From Candidatus Didemnitutus sp. (lineage in GTDB: Bacteria > Verrucomicrobiota > Verrucomicrobiia > Opitutales > Opitutaceae), in NCBI GenBank assembly GCA_030681265.1, contig JAUXXD010000064.1, forward strand, positions 1 to 32,781: a stretch of DNA of 32,781 nucleotides, read 5' to 3'. Made by a program: the position numbers and the translations under genes. Below, piece by piece: positions 7,968 through 17,801 of the stretch. The notes beneath the pieces are model-generated. The model searched no databases. It was not told where the DNA came from and worked only from the letters and a program-made list of their open reading frames with translations. Numbering within the stretch: position 1 is the stretch's first letter; each line of letters opens with the position of its first letter.

Positions 7968-7992
7968 CTCGAAATTGCGATTTGCGCGTGTG

Positions 7993-10275
7993 TTACTTTT
8001 TCACCGCGAGCAGCTTTTCACGAGCGACGAAGTAGAGCAGACCGCACAGCGCACCAAAGGGAATCAGCGCAAGCAAGTCGGCATGCGGGCCTTCGAAGAA
8101 CGGATTGTGCTCCACCGACCACGTCGTGATCGACGCGTCGAAATCACTGAGAATGCCCGCGAGGAACGCGATGATGATGCCCGCGATCGCCCCACCAGCG
8201 ATGTAACCGGACGCCAACAGCACGCCGGGGCTCTTGTCGCTCTCGGCCACGAATTGTGCTTCGCTCATCGTGGCGTAGGCCGCCTTACGGCGCGTGCGTT
8301 TATCGACGAAGTGGCGGATCATTCCGCCGACAAAAATCGGGGCCGACGACGCCAGCGGCAAATACACGCCCACGGCAAAGGCGAGTGCAGGCGCGAACGT
8401 CATCTGCAGCGTCAATGCGATCATCACGCCGAGCAGCACCAACGCCCACGGCAATTGTTGATCAAGAATACCCTTGATGATGTAGGACATCAGCGTCGCC
8501 TTCGGTGCATCGAATTTGCGCACCGTCGTCCCGTCCGGACGCTCGGAAAACGCGCCATTGATCCCCGGATCGACGAACCACACGGCTTCACCGCGATCAG
8601 TCATCAGGTATTTGCCCGCGGGACCGCCCACCGTCTCCATTTTGTGCCAGGTGTAGTATTGCCCCTTGTCGTCCTTGGCCTGCGGCCCGACCAAACCTTC
8701 GCGCTTCGTGCCGAGATCCTTCACGTCGGCCACCAATCCCGGAGCGACTTGCGCGGCCGGCATGTAGACCACCGCGGTTTCATTTAACTGCAGCAAGATC
8801 GGTCCGAGAATCACCGCCGACGAAAAGGAGCCGATCAGAATCGCGTATTGCTGCAACTTCGGCGTGCCGCCGACGAGGAAACCCGTTTTCAAATCCTGCG
8901 AAGTCGTGCCACCATTCGACGCCGCGATGCAGACGATCGCCCCGACGGACAACGCTGTCACGTAATGCGTGCCGCCCTTCCACCCCACGAGCAGGAAGAC
9001 CAAGCAGGTGAACAGCAACGTTGCCACCGTCATGCCCGAGATGGGATTCGAGGAGGAACCGATTTCGCCGGTCAGACGCGACGACACCGTGACAAAAATA
9101 AAACCGAAGACCACAATCAGCACTGCCCCGAGGACGTTCATGTGCAGCGTGGGCGAGAGCATGATGCCCGCCATCAGCACCACGATACCGCCCGCCACAA
9201 ATTTCAACGAGAGGTCTTGATCCGTGCGCGGCGTATCTTCGCCGCCATTAATTTTAGAAATCCCCACATCCTTCATGCCGCCGACGATACCGTGCCAAAT
9301 CGTGGGCAACGCTTGGATGAGACTGATCACGCCACCCGCCGCGACCGCGCCCGCCCCGATGTAGAGAATGTAGGCGCCGCGAATGCCGTTGGGCGACATT
9401 TCGGAAATCGGCACCGTGCCGGGCGCGAGTGCCCCGGGCAATCCGTCACCGAAAAATTTGATTAACGGAATCAATAGCAAATACGACATGACGCCACCCG
9501 CGCACATGATCGACGCGATGCGCGGACCGATCACATAACCGACGCCGAGTAATTCCGGCGACACTTCCACGCCGACCGAACCGCCTTTCAGCGGCGCACC
9601 AAAAACTTTTTCGGCAACATCCTTCCAGCCCTTGAACGCGACGTTGAGCGTCTTGTAGGCGAGGCCGACCAGGAAGCCGGTAAACACCACTTTGGCGCCC
9701 GGCGATTTGCCGAGCCCCGCCGCTTCCGCCGCCGCCATTTCCGCTTTGGCCGACGGTGACGCCGCCGCGCGCGAAACATCGTCCACCCCCGCCTTCAACA
9801 CCGCCGCGCAAGCCGTGCCTTCCGGATATTTCAACACGCCGTGCTATTTCACGATCAAGGCGCGCCGCAGCGGGATCATCATCAAAATACCGAGCAAGCC
9901 ACCGAGCAAGCCGACGAGCAGCACGCGCGTCAGTTCGAGATCAAAACCGAGAATCAGAATCGCCGGCATCGTCACGCCCACGCCGAAGGCAATCGATTCA
10001 CCCGCCGAGCCCGCGGTCTGCGAGATGTTGTTCTCCAAAATCGTGGCGTCGCGCCCACCCGCCTTCGACCACAAGCGAAACAACGCGAGTGAGATGACCG
10101 CAACGGGGATCGACGCGCTCACCGTCAGACCGACCTTGAGCACGAGATAGAGCGACGAAGCGCCGAAGACCATGCCCAGGATGGCACCCGTCAACACGGC
10201 GCGGATCGTAAATTCAGGAAGCGTAGTCGAAGCCGGAATGAATGGCTCGAATTTCGGGGTATGATTTTGCGACAT
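7993..10275 (-). pseudogene. OPT family oligopeptide transporter, interrupted by an in-frame amber codon
   Basis: This is a bacterial OPT (oligopeptide transporter) family permease, a polytopic inner-membrane protein for peptides or metal chelates. From ATG 10275 the frame gives 143 residues ([20 protein letters not shown], then [14 protein letters not shown]), then TAG at 9846-9844, and then continues without a shift to 7993 with HGVLKYPEGTACAAVL. Family members normally read (K/E)EHGxLxYPEGTACAEVL, so TAG replaces a conserved Glu and could arise from GAG by a single change. The downstream frame is 615 codons of clean membrane protein, including NPISGMTVATLL and a large hydrophilic loop. It could be a recent pseudogene, a base-calling error or a readthrough gene. 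It carries its own terminator and lies 181 bases after panE. Confidence 0.88.
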
Positions 10276-10456
10276 TGATTCGGTGGAGTGTGGCCGCGAA
10301 GCGTGCCGACTCCGCCCGCCACGCGCAACGGTTGATTCGAAGCAATTCAAACACGCGGTGCTCTGCGTGTCGGCGGCACACTCGTCGCGTCACGTTGCGC
10401 GGGAAAACGTGCCGCCTTAACCCGATCCAGTTAACCGGCGCCGCGGACCGACGCCC

Positions 10457-11422
10457 TCAGCACTGCTTCACTTTCTTGCGCGCCGCGAGCAAACGCCGCA
10501 GCAGCCAGTAGAGCATTTCCAAACGCGGCACCGAGGCCCCGATCGCCCGCGCACGGCGCACCGGCTCGCCCCAGATTTCCTCCAACTCCACGGCGCGGCC
10601 TTCCTGAAAATCAATCAAACTCGACGGGCGATACTTGCCGATCTTCGCCGTGCGCTCGAACTGTAGCTCCATGAACGCGCGCGGCATTTTGTGCCCGAAC
10701 TCCGCCGCCGTGCTCATGATTTCCTCCATCAATTTTTGCGCCAGCGTGCGCAGCCCCTCGTCGGCCAGAATGACATCCGTCGTGATGCCACCCGCGGCAA
10801 TCGCGATGCCATTGAACGGCACGTTCCACACCAGCTTCTGCCAGCGTTGACCATCAAGATCGTCCTGCGCTTCGCATTTGAGTCCGGCCTTGTTGAACAG
10901 CGTCGCCAGCGCCCGCGTGCGTCCATTCGCCGGGCGACCCAGTTCGCCAATCATCAGCAACCCCGGAAACGAACACTCCACAACGCCGGGCTTCGGCCGC
11001 GTAGCGCCGATATAGCAGATCGCCCCGGCCGTGCGGTGCGCCCCGACGATTTCCGCCACCGGCTCCTCGACACCGAGTCCATTCTGCAAGGTCAACACCA
11101 CCGTGTCGTCGTGCAAAAGCGGCGTGAGCAGTTTTTTCAAGTCACGATTTGCCGTCGCTTTCACCGCCACGATCACGAGATCACACGGCCCGATCTCCGC
11201 AGTCGTGGCGTAGCCTTGAATGCGTTTCACGTGCAGTCGCTCCGTCGGTAATTTGATACGAACGCCACGCGCGAGGAGCGTGGCGAGTCCGGTGCGCACG
11301 AGAAAATGCACGTCGTGGCCGGCCTTGACGAGGCGCGCGCCGTAGTAAGTTCCCAAGGCGCCAGTGCCGACGATGGCGATGCGGGGTTTAGCGGGGAAAG
11401 ACGGATTCACGCTCCGAGACAT
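10457..11422 (-). CDS. panE: 2-dehydropantoate 2-reductase (ketopantoate reductase)
   Basis: This enzyme reduces ketopantoate to pantoate with NADPH, the second step of pantothenate and CoA synthesis. The 321-residue product opens with the Rossmann motif IVGTGALGTYYGARL, has the VIVAVKA segment with the conserved lysine, LTLQNGLGVEE, and the C-terminal ApbA_C domain with SSLIDFQEGRAVELEEIWG, which matches the family substrate-binding motif. The ATG at 11422 is preferred over a TTG six codons upstream. It lies 49 bases after panC on the same strand, so the two probably form a panC-panE unit that makes pantothenate. A YbbP/PanE paralogue of other specificity is less likely given this context. 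Confidence 0.92.
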   Translation of the reverse strand: MSRSVNPSFPAKPRIAIVGTGALGTYYGARLVKAGHDVHFLVRTGLATLLARGVRIKLPTERLHVKRIQGYATTAEIGPCDLVIVAVKATANRDLKKLLTPLLHDDTVVLTLQNGLGVEEPVAEIVGAHRTAGAICYIGATRPKPGVVECSFPGLLMIGELGRPANGRTRALATLFNKAGLKCEAQDDLDGQRWQKLVWNVPFNGIAIAAGGITTDVILADEGLRTLAQKLMEEIMSTAAEFGHKMPRAFMELQFERTAKIGKYRPSSLIDFQEGRAVELEEIWGEPVRRARAIGASVPRLEMLYWLLRRLLAARKKVKQC

Positions 11423-11471
11423 CACACGTTGCCCGCGCAAAATTCAACTCCGGACGCGCCGTCCGGCACAC

Positions 11472-12314
11472 TCACAGCATAATATTATCGGTCAGACGCA
11501 CTTCATCGACCCAGAACGCCACCGCCATCCACGATTGACCGGGGGTCACTTCGCGCACCGCTTCCATCGTCTGGCGATCGACGACTCCGATGTAGATCGC
11601 TCGCACGCGGCGCTTTTCCCCGATGATGTGCGTCGCTTCCGCCATCACCCGATCAGGGCTGCGCACGCCGCCCGCGACCATTTCCTTTGCCCGCTTCAAC
11701 GCTTGATACACCACGAGGGCCTCCTCCCGTTGCACCGGCGTCAGGTAACTATTGCGCGCACTCACTGCCATCCCGTCCGCCTCGCGCACGGTTGGTCCGG
11801 TGAGAATTGCCATCGGCAGCGAAAGGTCTTCCAACGCCTTTTGCACTACCGCGATTTGCTGCAGATCTTTTTCGCCCATCACGAGCACCGTCGGCTGCAC
11901 GATGTGCAACAGCTTCAACCAGCACGTCAGCACGCCGCGAAACAACGCCGGCCGTGAGACGCCGCACAGGGGTTTGCTCACCCGCTCTTCGGCCACGCTG
12001 GTCGAAAAATGTTTCGGAAACATCTCCTCGGCGGTCGGCGTGAACAACACCGCAACCCCCTCGCGCTCACACCACGCCACATCCGCTGCCTCATGCCGCG
12101 GATAACGGGCAAAATCTTCGCTCGCGCCAAATTGCAACGGATTGACGAACGCCGACACCACCACGGCATCGCCGCGTGCCCGCGCCAGCCGGATCAAGCT
12201 CGCGTGCCCCGCGTGGAGCGCGCCCAACGTCGGGAGCAACGCCACGCGTTGCCCGGATTTTGTGAGTTCGGTCGCCGCCGCCCGCATCGCCGCAATGGAG
12301 TCAATTTTTTGCAT
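11472..12314 (-). CDS. panC: Pantothenate synthetase (pantoate-beta-alanine ligase)
   Basis: This cytosolic enzyme condenses pantoate and beta-alanine with ATP to give pantothenate. The 280-residue length is typical. Signatures are PTLGALHAGHASL (ATP-binding HxGH-like motif, usually PTMGALHEGH), VSAFVNPLQFG, GVLTCWLKLLHIVQP, VMGEKDLQQIAVV and the KMSKS-like SARNSYL. Small substitutions against the consensus (L for M, A for E in the first motif) are conservative, except Glu to Ala, which still leaves both histidines. The ATG at 12314 is the natural start. panE follows on the same strand. Confidence 0.95.
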   Translation of the reverse strand: MQKIDSIAAMRAAATELTKSGQRVALLPTLGALHAGHASLIRLARARGDAVVVSAFVNPLQFGASEDFARYPRHEAADVAWCEREGVAVLFTPTAEEMFPKHFSTSVAEERVSKPLCGVSRPALFRGVLTCWLKLLHIVQPTVLVMGEKDLQQIAVVQKALEDLSLPMAILTGPTVREADGMAVSARNSYLTPVQREEALVVYQALKRAKEMVAGGVRSPDRVMAEATHIIGEKRRVRAIYIGVVDRQTMEAVREVTPGQSWMAVAFWVDEVRLTDNIML

Positions 12315-12394
12315 ACTGGGAACGGACTTGAACTAACCCGCCGCGACTCACTTTATCAAGCCTCGCATTCGCTCGGGCAGTGGTAGAGATGCCA

Positions 12395-12417
12395 GTAGCG
12401 GGTAGCGAGCATCACGA
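12395..12417 (+). repeat. Possible degenerate REP upstream of dapL
   Basis: GTAGCGGGTAGCGAGCATCA shares its first eight bases and the following AGCG with the REP core, then diverges. It lies in the 167-base region between panC and dapL. The similarity is weak and could be chance. Confidence 0.3.
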
Positions 12418-12481
12418 TTTACCAGTATGCCGCCCCTCGCGCTCGCCTCCCCACGACCCGCTCTTCACTCTTTCTCCTCCC

Positions 12482-13705
12482 ATGATCCGCATCAACGAAC
12501 ACTACACCAAGCTCAAGGCTTCCTACCTTTTCGCCGACATCGCCCGGCGCGTTAACGCCTTCGTCGCCTCCCACCCCGACAAGCCCATCATCCGCCTCGG
12601 CATCGGCGACGTCACCGAGCCGCTCCCGCCCGTCTGTATCTCCGCGCTCCACGCCGCGACCGACGAGATGGCCGACCGCGCCACGTTCAAAGGCTACGGC
12701 CCCGAGCAAGGCTACGCCTTCCTCCGCGAAGCGATTGCGCAACACGATTTCCAAGCCCTCGGTGCAAAGATCGCAGCTGACGAGGTTTTCGTTTCCGACG
12801 GCTCCAAGTGCGACGTGGCCAACATTCAGGAAATTTTCGCCCACGACCTGCGCCTCGCGATTCCCGATCCCGTTTACCCCGTTTACATCGACACCAACGT
12901 CATGGCCGGCCGCACCGGAGCCAGCACCGACGGGCGCTACAGCGGCATCGTCTATCTCGATTCCAACGCGGCCAACGGCTACGTCCCCGCGCCGCCCGCC
13001 GCAGCCGTTGACCTGATCTACCTCTGCTTCCCCAACAACCCCACCGGTGCCGTCGCCACCCGCGCGCAACTCGAAGCCTGGGTCGCCTACGCCAAGCAAC
13101 ACGGCGCGCTCATCCTCTTCGACGCCGCCTACGAAGCCTACATCCGCACGCCCGGCATCCCGCGCTCCATTTACGAGATCGAGGGCGCGCGTGACGTCGC
13201 CATCGAATTCCGCAGCTACTCCAAACTCGCCGGCTTCACCGGCCTGCGTTGCGCCTACACCGTCGTGCCGAAAAACCTCAAGGCACGCGACAGCTCCGGC
13301 AACGAGCACAGCGTGCACGCCCTCTGGAATCGCCGCCACACGACCAAGTTCAACGGCGTATCCTATCCCGTGCAAAAAGCGGCCGCGTCCGTTTACACTC
13401 CGGAAGGCCGCGCTCAAGCGCACGCGCTCACCGAATTTTATCTCGGCAACGCGAAGCTCATCCGCGACGCCATGGGCAAGCTCAACTTCCCCTGCATCGG
13501 CGGCGACAATGCGCCTTACATCTGGATCAACACCGGGCGCGATTCGTGGGAGTTTTTCGATCTCTTGCTCAACCAGGCGCAAGTGGTCTGCACGCCCGGG
13601 GCCGGTTTCGGCAAGTGCGGCGAAGGTCACGTCCGCATCAGCGCGTTCAACTCCCGCGCCAACGTCGAGACCGCCCTCGCCCGCATCGCCGCCACCCTGC
13701 GATAA
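12482..13705 (+). CDS. dapL: LL-diaminopimelate aminotransferase
   Basis: DapL converts tetrahydrodipicolinate directly to LL-diaminopimelate, a one-step bypass of the dapD/C/E route for lysine and cell-wall synthesis. The 407-residue product is a class I/II aminotransferase: the start [17 protein letters not shown] and [10 protein letters not shown] are characteristic of DapL. The PLP-binding lysine is K248 in [12 protein letters not shown], preceded by FPNNPTGA and FDAAYEAYI. The Arg of HVRISAF binds the substrate carboxylate. DapL is known from plants, Chlamydiae and Verrucomicrobia, which supports the taxonomic guess. The ATG at 12482 is chosen from the conserved N-terminus; the frame is open further upstream but without family similarity. 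It stands alone and is divergent from panC. Confidence 0.96.
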   Translation: MIRINEHYTKLKASYLFADIARRVNAFVASHPDKPIIRLGIGDVTEPLPPVCISALHAATDEMADRATFKGYGPEQGYAFLREAIAQHDFQALGAKIAADEVFVSDGSKCDVANIQEIFAHDLRLAIPDPVYPVYIDTNVMAGRTGASTDGRYSGIVYLDSNAANGYVPAPPAAAVDLIYLCFPNNPTGAVATRAQLEAWVAYAKQHGALILFDAAYEAYIRTPGIPRSIYEIEGARDVAIEFRSYSKLAGFTGLRCAYTVVPKNLKARDSSGNEHSVHALWNRRHTTKFNGVSYPVQKAAASVYTPEGRAQAHALTEFYLGNAKLIRDAMGKLNFPCIGGDNAPYIWINTGRDSWEFFDLLLNQAQVVCTPGAGFGKCGEGHVRISAFNSRANVETALARIAATLR

Positions 13706-13716
13706 CACCGCGTCGC

Positions 13717-14037
13717 CTACGGCAGTTGTTGGCGGTGACTGACATTTTCGTGCACCCACAAGCGGTGCACCGTCAGTGGGCCGATGCGCAAATCGTAGCC
13801 CCACTCCGTATCAATCACGGTAGGCTCGCGCGTCGTCGGCAGCGACTGCAAGTGGTCGCGCAAATCATGGGCGCGGCATTTCGCGTCCTCGAAAGCCGCT
13901 TCCACCGACCGGTAGGAACCCCACTTCGTCGATCGCTGCGTCGGCTGCTGGTCGGGCCCGGTCTCCAGCGAAAACTGGAGCACCGTGTAGTTGGAGGAAT
14001 TTTCTCCCGACTCGGCCATGCCTGAACGTGATTTCAT
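13717..14037 (-). CDS. Small conserved-looking hypothetical protein
   Basis: A 106-residue soluble, polar protein that I do not recognise. It contains YTVLQFSLETGPDQQP, KWGSYRSVEAAFEDAKCRAHD and GPLTVHRLWVHENV, with no signal peptide or membrane segment. ATGs at 14037 and 14019 are both possible; no Shine-Dalgarno separates them. It lies 68 bases downstream of the lipoprotein gene of the lipid-transport operon on the same strand, so it may be its last gene. No function is assigned. Confidence 0.55.
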   Translation of the reverse strand: MKSRSGMAESGENSSNYTVLQFSLETGPDQQPTQRSTKWGSYRSVEAAFEDAKCRAHDLRDHLQSLPTTREPTVIDTEWGYDLRIGPLTVHRLWVHENVSHRQQLP

Positions 14038-14105
14038 TTCAGCGCGCGCGCGAGCGGAATATCTCGCTGTGCAACGTTCACCGCTACCGCGCGCCCTCCC
14101 CTCAA

Positions 14106-14699
14106 TCACTTGGCCGGGATCGCCAGCAGCACTTCGTCCGCGAGACCAGCCACGGCCGCACTCAACCCTGCGGCCAGTTCCGCATAATCACCACGCCACA
14201 CCCGTGGCGGCGCGGTGAACACACGCCGCTCAACCTGCGTGGCGGTGTCACCCACGCGCGTAATCACCACGACCGCCGTGAACCGCACCCCTCCGTCGGT
14301 GCCTTCGGCATTCAACACGCGGATCGTGACATCGTAGTCGCGCTCAAGATTGGCGGGAAAAGGATAAGCTACCACTTGCGCGCGCGTCGCCAACGCGGCC
14401 CGCAATAAACGCGTCAACCCCGCATCCAGTGGCTCAGCCCAACGGGCGCTATCGACGTAGCGAATTTCATTCCCACCGTTGCGCACCACCATCGACTTCG
14501 TCTTCAGGTAAGCGGGAATCTCCACCGGGCGGAGACCAAGTCGCACCGAACCCGTCGGCGCCGACGCACCGGGCACGCCACCTTCGAGCACGAAGTAGCG
14601 CGTCAGGTCCGGCTTGGGTTCGGGCAGCAAATTGCAACCCGCCACCAAACCGAGCGCGACAAGACCAAAAGCAAGACGGAGGAGAAGCGAAATTTTCAT
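14106..14699 (-). CDS. PqiC/ABC_trans_aux-type lipoprotein of MCE transport operon
   Basis: A 197-residue lipoprotein with signal peptide and lipobox LVAGC (Cys at about residue 22). The body resembles the ABC-type transport auxiliary lipoprotein family (DUF330/PqiC): RYFVLEGG, then VRLGLRPVEIPAYL and WAEPLDAGLTRLLRAAL, followed by the C-terminal stretch in which WRGDYAELAAGLSAAVAGLADEV is typical. In PqiABC, PqiC is an outer-membrane lipoprotein bridging the MCE protein to the outer membrane. It lies 17 bases downstream of mlaD and is the fourth gene of mlaE-mlaF-mlaD-pqiC-like, so it should act as the outer-membrane end of the same lipid pathway. Confidence 0.85.
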   Translation of the reverse strand: MKISLLLRLAFGLVALGLVAGCNLLPEPKPDLTRYFVLEGGVPGASAPTGSVRLGLRPVEIPAYLKTKSMVVRNGGNEIRYVDSARWAEPLDAGLTRLLRAALATRAQVVAYPFPANLERDYDVTIRVLNAEGTDGGVRFTAVVVITRVGDTATQVERRVFTAPPRVWRGDYAELAAGLSAAVAGLADEVLLAIPAK

Positions 14700-14716
14700 G
14701 GCGACACGGGAAGCGT

Positions 14717-15718
14717 TCAGGGCTGCGGGGGCTGGCGGCCGAGCAGGAGCGCATTCGGTTTGCGTTCGAGATACTCGGCGAGGCGTTGAATCGCGTCGGC
14801 CGCTTCGGTGATTTGATGGAGTGCACGGGACGCGTCCTCGCCGAGGTGCCCCTGCGCTTGCACAAAACGCCGCGTCGCCGCCGCCGCCCCGTCGATCGTG
14901 TCGAGAGCTTGCTGCGCGCGGACGAGGGTGCCCTTGAATTCTGCGCTCACCGGTCCGACTTCCCCATCGATGCGCGCTAGCATCCCGCGCAATTCTGTCA
15001 GCGTGGCGTTCAGATTCACAAAAGCATGCTTGGCCTCGGGCGAATCGACAAAATTTTCCACCGCTGCCGCCGCCCCCGCGATGCGGTCGGACAATAATTT
15101 CACATCGAACTCCGCCAAACGTTTGTTCGCCGTGCCGACCATGGTGCGCAGGTCTTTGCTCAGTTCGGCAATTTTGGCGTTCTTCAGGTCGGCCACGATC
15201 TCCACGATGCTGTTTTGCACCTCCGAAATGGGTGAGCGAACGGCCGGAACCACCGGATAACGCTCATCGCGCAACCGCACGTCGCCGGGATACTCGCGCG
15301 GATCCTCGAAGCTCAACTCGACAAAAAGCAGCCCGGTAATACCTTGCAGGTTGAGCTTCGCCCGTAGTCCGCGGTCGATCAGGTTCTGCAGCTCGGCGGT
15401 ATCGGTAAGGTCGATCGTGTTGCCATCGCGGTCGATCAGCACGTTGCGGTCGATCTGACAGATCGTCTGCACTTGGGCGGAGCGGCTGGCCGTGTCGTAG
15501 CGGACATTGATCGCCGCCACCCGACCCACGCGCACGCCGTTGACTTTCACCGAGGCGCCCGGATCAAGCCCGCTGACCGATTCATCGAAATACACCATGA
15601 AGCGCGTCGGCTTGGAAAAGAAGTTCGTGCCGCCAAACGAAATGAAGGCCACCATCGCCAGCAAGACGGCTCCCAGGACAAACATGCCGACGGCGGCGGG
15701 ACTAAATCGAGTTTTCAC
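14717..15718 (-). CDS. mlaD: MlaD/MCE-domain lipid-binding protein
   Basis: This is the periplasmic substrate-binding subunit of an MCE-type lipid transporter, anchored in the inner membrane. The 333-residue product has one N-terminal transmembrane helix (about 8-28). The MCE domain follows (FMVYFDESVSGLDPGASVKVNGVRVGRV to about residue 150), with GITGLLFVEL. A long C-terminal helical part contains repeated Ala/Glu-rich segments. The start is GTG at 15718, giving a GTGA overlap with the mlaF stop, which indicates translational coupling. It is longer than E. coli MlaD (about 183 residues) and more like the YebT/PqiB-derived or plant TGD2-like long form, with a single MCE domain. Confidence 0.92.
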   Translation of the reverse strand: MKTRFSPAAVGMFVLGAVLLAMVAFISFGGTNFFSKPTRFMVYFDESVSGLDPGASVKVNGVRVGRVAAINVRYDTASRSAQVQTICQIDRNVLIDRDGNTIDLTDTAELQNLIDRGLRAKLNLQGITGLLFVELSFEDPREYPGDVRLRDERYPVVPAVRSPISEVQNSIVEIVADLKNAKIAELSKDLRTMVGTANKRLAEFDVKLLSDRIAGAAAAVENFVDSPEAKHAFVNLNATLTELRGMLARIDGEVGPVSAEFKGTLVRAQQALDTIDGAAAATRRFVQAQGHLGEDASRALHQITEAADAIQRLAEYLERKPNALLLGRQPPQP

Positions 15719-16521
15719 ACTTCGGTGGCTCCTTTCTGCCCGATGGGCTCCGGACGTCTATTCAAAAACTCGCGCACCCGTGAATCTTCACTGCGGTCGC
15801 GCAAATTATTCGGGTCGCCTTCGGCAATAATGCCGCGTGTATCGCGGTCGAGCATCACTAGGCGATCCGCGATGGAAAATATGCTGGCGAGCTCGTGCGA
15901 CACGACGACGATAGTCGTGCCAAGCGTGTCGCGTAGATGAAGAATGAGCTCATCGAGCCGCAAAGATGTAATCGGGTCGAGTCCGGCCGATGGTTCGTCG
16001 AAGAAGACAATCTCCGGATCCAACGCGAGCGCGCGAGCCAGTCCGGCCCGCTTGCGCATGCCGCCGGAAATCTCCGCCGGAAAATAATCCTCGTAACCAG
16101 TCAGGCCGACTTGCGCGAGCTTGAGCGCGACGACCTCGTGCCGCTCCTTGCGCGTGAGATCGGTGAAGATCTCTAGCGGCAATGCGACGTTCTCCCGCAA
16201 CGTCATCGAACTCCACAACGCGCCCGCCTGATAAAGCACACCGAAGCTGCGCAATAATTTTTTGCGCTCCGCCAGGCTCGCCGTGACAAAGTCGTGGCCA
16301 AAATACCGCACCGCTCCCTTCGTCGGTAAGTGCAAACCGATCATGTTGCGCAGCAGCGTGCTCTTGCCGCAACCGCTGCCACCGATGACGAAAAAAATCT
16401 CCGCCCGCTTGACCGCAAATGACACGTTTTCGAGAATGACACGTTCATCGTAACGGCACTCCAAACCATCGACCTCGATGGCAAACTTGCCGGCAGTGCT
16501 AAGTGGTGAAGTCAGATTCAT
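15715..16521 (-). CDS. mlaF: MlaF-type ABC transporter ATP-binding protein
   Basis: This is the ATPase of the MCE lipid transporter. The 268-residue product has Walker A GGSGCGKST (47-55), Q-loop in VLYQAGALWSSMTLRENV, signature ISGGMRKRAGLARAL (a MlaF-type variant of LSGGQ), Walker B IVFFDEPSAGLDP and switch VVVSHEL. The ATG at 16521 starts just one base after the mlaE stop; a TTG at 16533 is also possible. It is coupled to mlaD by a GTGA overlap. It should work in the cytoplasm with the MlaE permease to power phospholipid movement between the membranes. Confidence 0.95.
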   Translation of the reverse strand: MNLTSPLSTAGKFAIEVDGLECRYDERVILENVSFAVKRAEIFFVIGGSGCGKSTLLRNMIGLHLPTKGAVRYFGHDFVTASLAERKKLLRSFGVLYQAGALWSSMTLRENVALPLEIFTDLTRKERHEVVALKLAQVGLTGYEDYFPAEISGGMRKRAGLARALALDPEIVFFDEPSAGLDPITSLRLDELILHLRDTLGTTIVVVSHELASIFSIADRLVMLDRDTRGIIAEGDPNNLRDRSEDSRVREFLNRRPEPIGQKGATEV

Positions 16522-16522
16522 G

Positions 16523-17668
16523 TTACCAGCCAAGCATGTTGAAGAGCACGGCGTAGAAGGCTTTGGCCACCACGAGCAAGAAGATGGACGTCACGACCGC
16601 CGAAGTTGCCGCCGCGCCGACACCGGCCGCGCTGCGATCAGCCTGCAACCCGCGCAAACAACCCGTCACCCCAATCAATGCGCCATAGGTCGCCGCCTTG
16701 ATCAGACCGGTGAACAAATCGGAGAGATCGAGGAATGATTTTGTTTCGGTCCAGTAAAGCGTCGCGGGAATATCGAGCGTGCTGACGGCGATCAGCATGC
16801 CACCCAAAATCCCGATGGCATTGGCGAACAACACCAACAGCGGCAGCATGAAAAACAGCGCCGTGATCCGTGGCATGACGAGGAAATCCACCGGCGATAC
16901 GCCAAGCGTCTGCAGCGCGTCGATTTCCTCGTTCGATTTCATGCTGCCGAGCGTCGCCGCAAACGCCGCGCCCGTGCGCCCCGCCAGCACCACCGCCGTC
17001 ATCAGCGGCCCCATCTCGCGCACCATCGCGATGCCCACCATGTCCGCCACATAAATATCCGCGCCGAACTGCCGGAGTTGCGCCGCCGCTTGATAGGCGA
17101 GAATGATGCCTGTGAGCAGCGCGATCACACTGACGATCGGCAACGCCTGCACGCCGCAAAGCTGCATCTCGGTGATGCTGTCGCGCCAGCGGAATTGCGC
17201 CTGCCCGCGCACGAATCGGCCCATGCTGAACAAACACTCACCGACCAACCGCGAAATATCGCGCGCCTCGTCCACGAGCTGAGTCGTCGCTTCACCCACA
17301 GCCGAAAACAAATCCGGCACCGCGGCCGCTTGCGGCGGTTTGCCCGTTTCCTGCGCCAACAAAGTCGCCAGCTCTTCGACTCCCTTCGGCAAGTCCGCCG
17401 TTTCAAATTTTGCGTTGATCGCCTCTGCGCCCAGACGCGCCTGACGCACAAACAACGGCAGCGAACTATCCCAGTCCGCGACTCCGCTCCCCTCAATCCG
17501 CACCGTGCGGGGCAGCGCCTCACCTTTGCGCGCTCTCATCGTCGTGCTCACCAAATTGTGCCAAGTCACGCGCTCGCCCGTGAGTTCCCACGTTCCGCCC
17601 AACCGAACCAGCAAAACGCCGTCCTTCACGCTCGCTTCAGCTCGTGCAGGAGTCTCCGTTTCAGTCAT
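16523..17668 (-). CDS. mlaE: MlaE-type permease with N-terminal STAS-like domain
   Basis: This is the inner-membrane permease of an MCE lipid transporter. Residues about 160-381 form the MlaE domain, with IVSVIALLTGIILAYQAA, MVREMGPLMTAVVLAGRTGAAFAATLGSMK and EEIDALQTLGVSP. Residues 1 to about 110 are soluble and look like a STAS domain (LLVRLGGTWELTGERVTW, then RIEGSGVADWDSSLPLFV), the fold of MlaB, so MlaB and MlaE functions appear fused. This explains why no separate mlaB is present. No mlaC follows either. It is the first gene of the operon, divergent from the Gph-like gene across 133 bases. Confidence 0.94.
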   Translation of the reverse strand: MTETETPARAEASVKDGVLLVRLGGTWELTGERVTWHNLVSTTMRARKGEALPRTVRIEGSGVADWDSSLPLFVRQARLGAEAINAKFETADLPKGVEELATLLAQETGKPPQAAAVPDLFSAVGEATTQLVDEARDISRLVGECLFSMGRFVRGQAQFRWRDSITEMQLCGVQALPIVSVIALLTGIILAYQAAAQLRQFGADIYVADMVGIAMVREMGPLMTAVVLAGRTGAAFAATLGSMKSNEEIDALQTLGVSPVDFLVMPRITALFFMLPLLVLFANAIGILGGMLIAVSTLDIPATLYWTETKSFLDLSDLFTGLIKAATYGALIGVTGCLRGLQADRSAAGVGAAATSAVVTSIFLLVVAKAFYAVLFNMLGW

Positions 17669-17801
17669 TCGTCGCAGTCTCGCGAGACAACGCGCGCGGC
17701 TCCAGAACTTTCTGTGCTCATTTCGTTACTGATTACCGCTTTGGCATAACGCATTTCCCCCTCGCGCCGCAGGCAGTCACCGTGCTTCGCTGCCGTTTCG
17801 C

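Noticed and set aside
10372-10416. 8-bp inverted repeat GGCGGCAC/GTGCCGCC between panE and the OPT gene
   Set aside because: The loop is about 30 bases and there is no T-tract, so it is not a convincing terminator; chance is likely in such GC-rich DNA.
13706-13737. Inverted repeat CACCGC/GCGGTG after dapL as a terminator
   Set aside because: Short stem, 20-base loop and no T-tract; it also overlaps the end of the small hypothetical gene.
12419-13804. Long minus-strand frame (461 codons) opposite dapL
   Set aside because: Antisense of a well-supported gene, with low-complexity Gly/Val/Asp translation and no motif.
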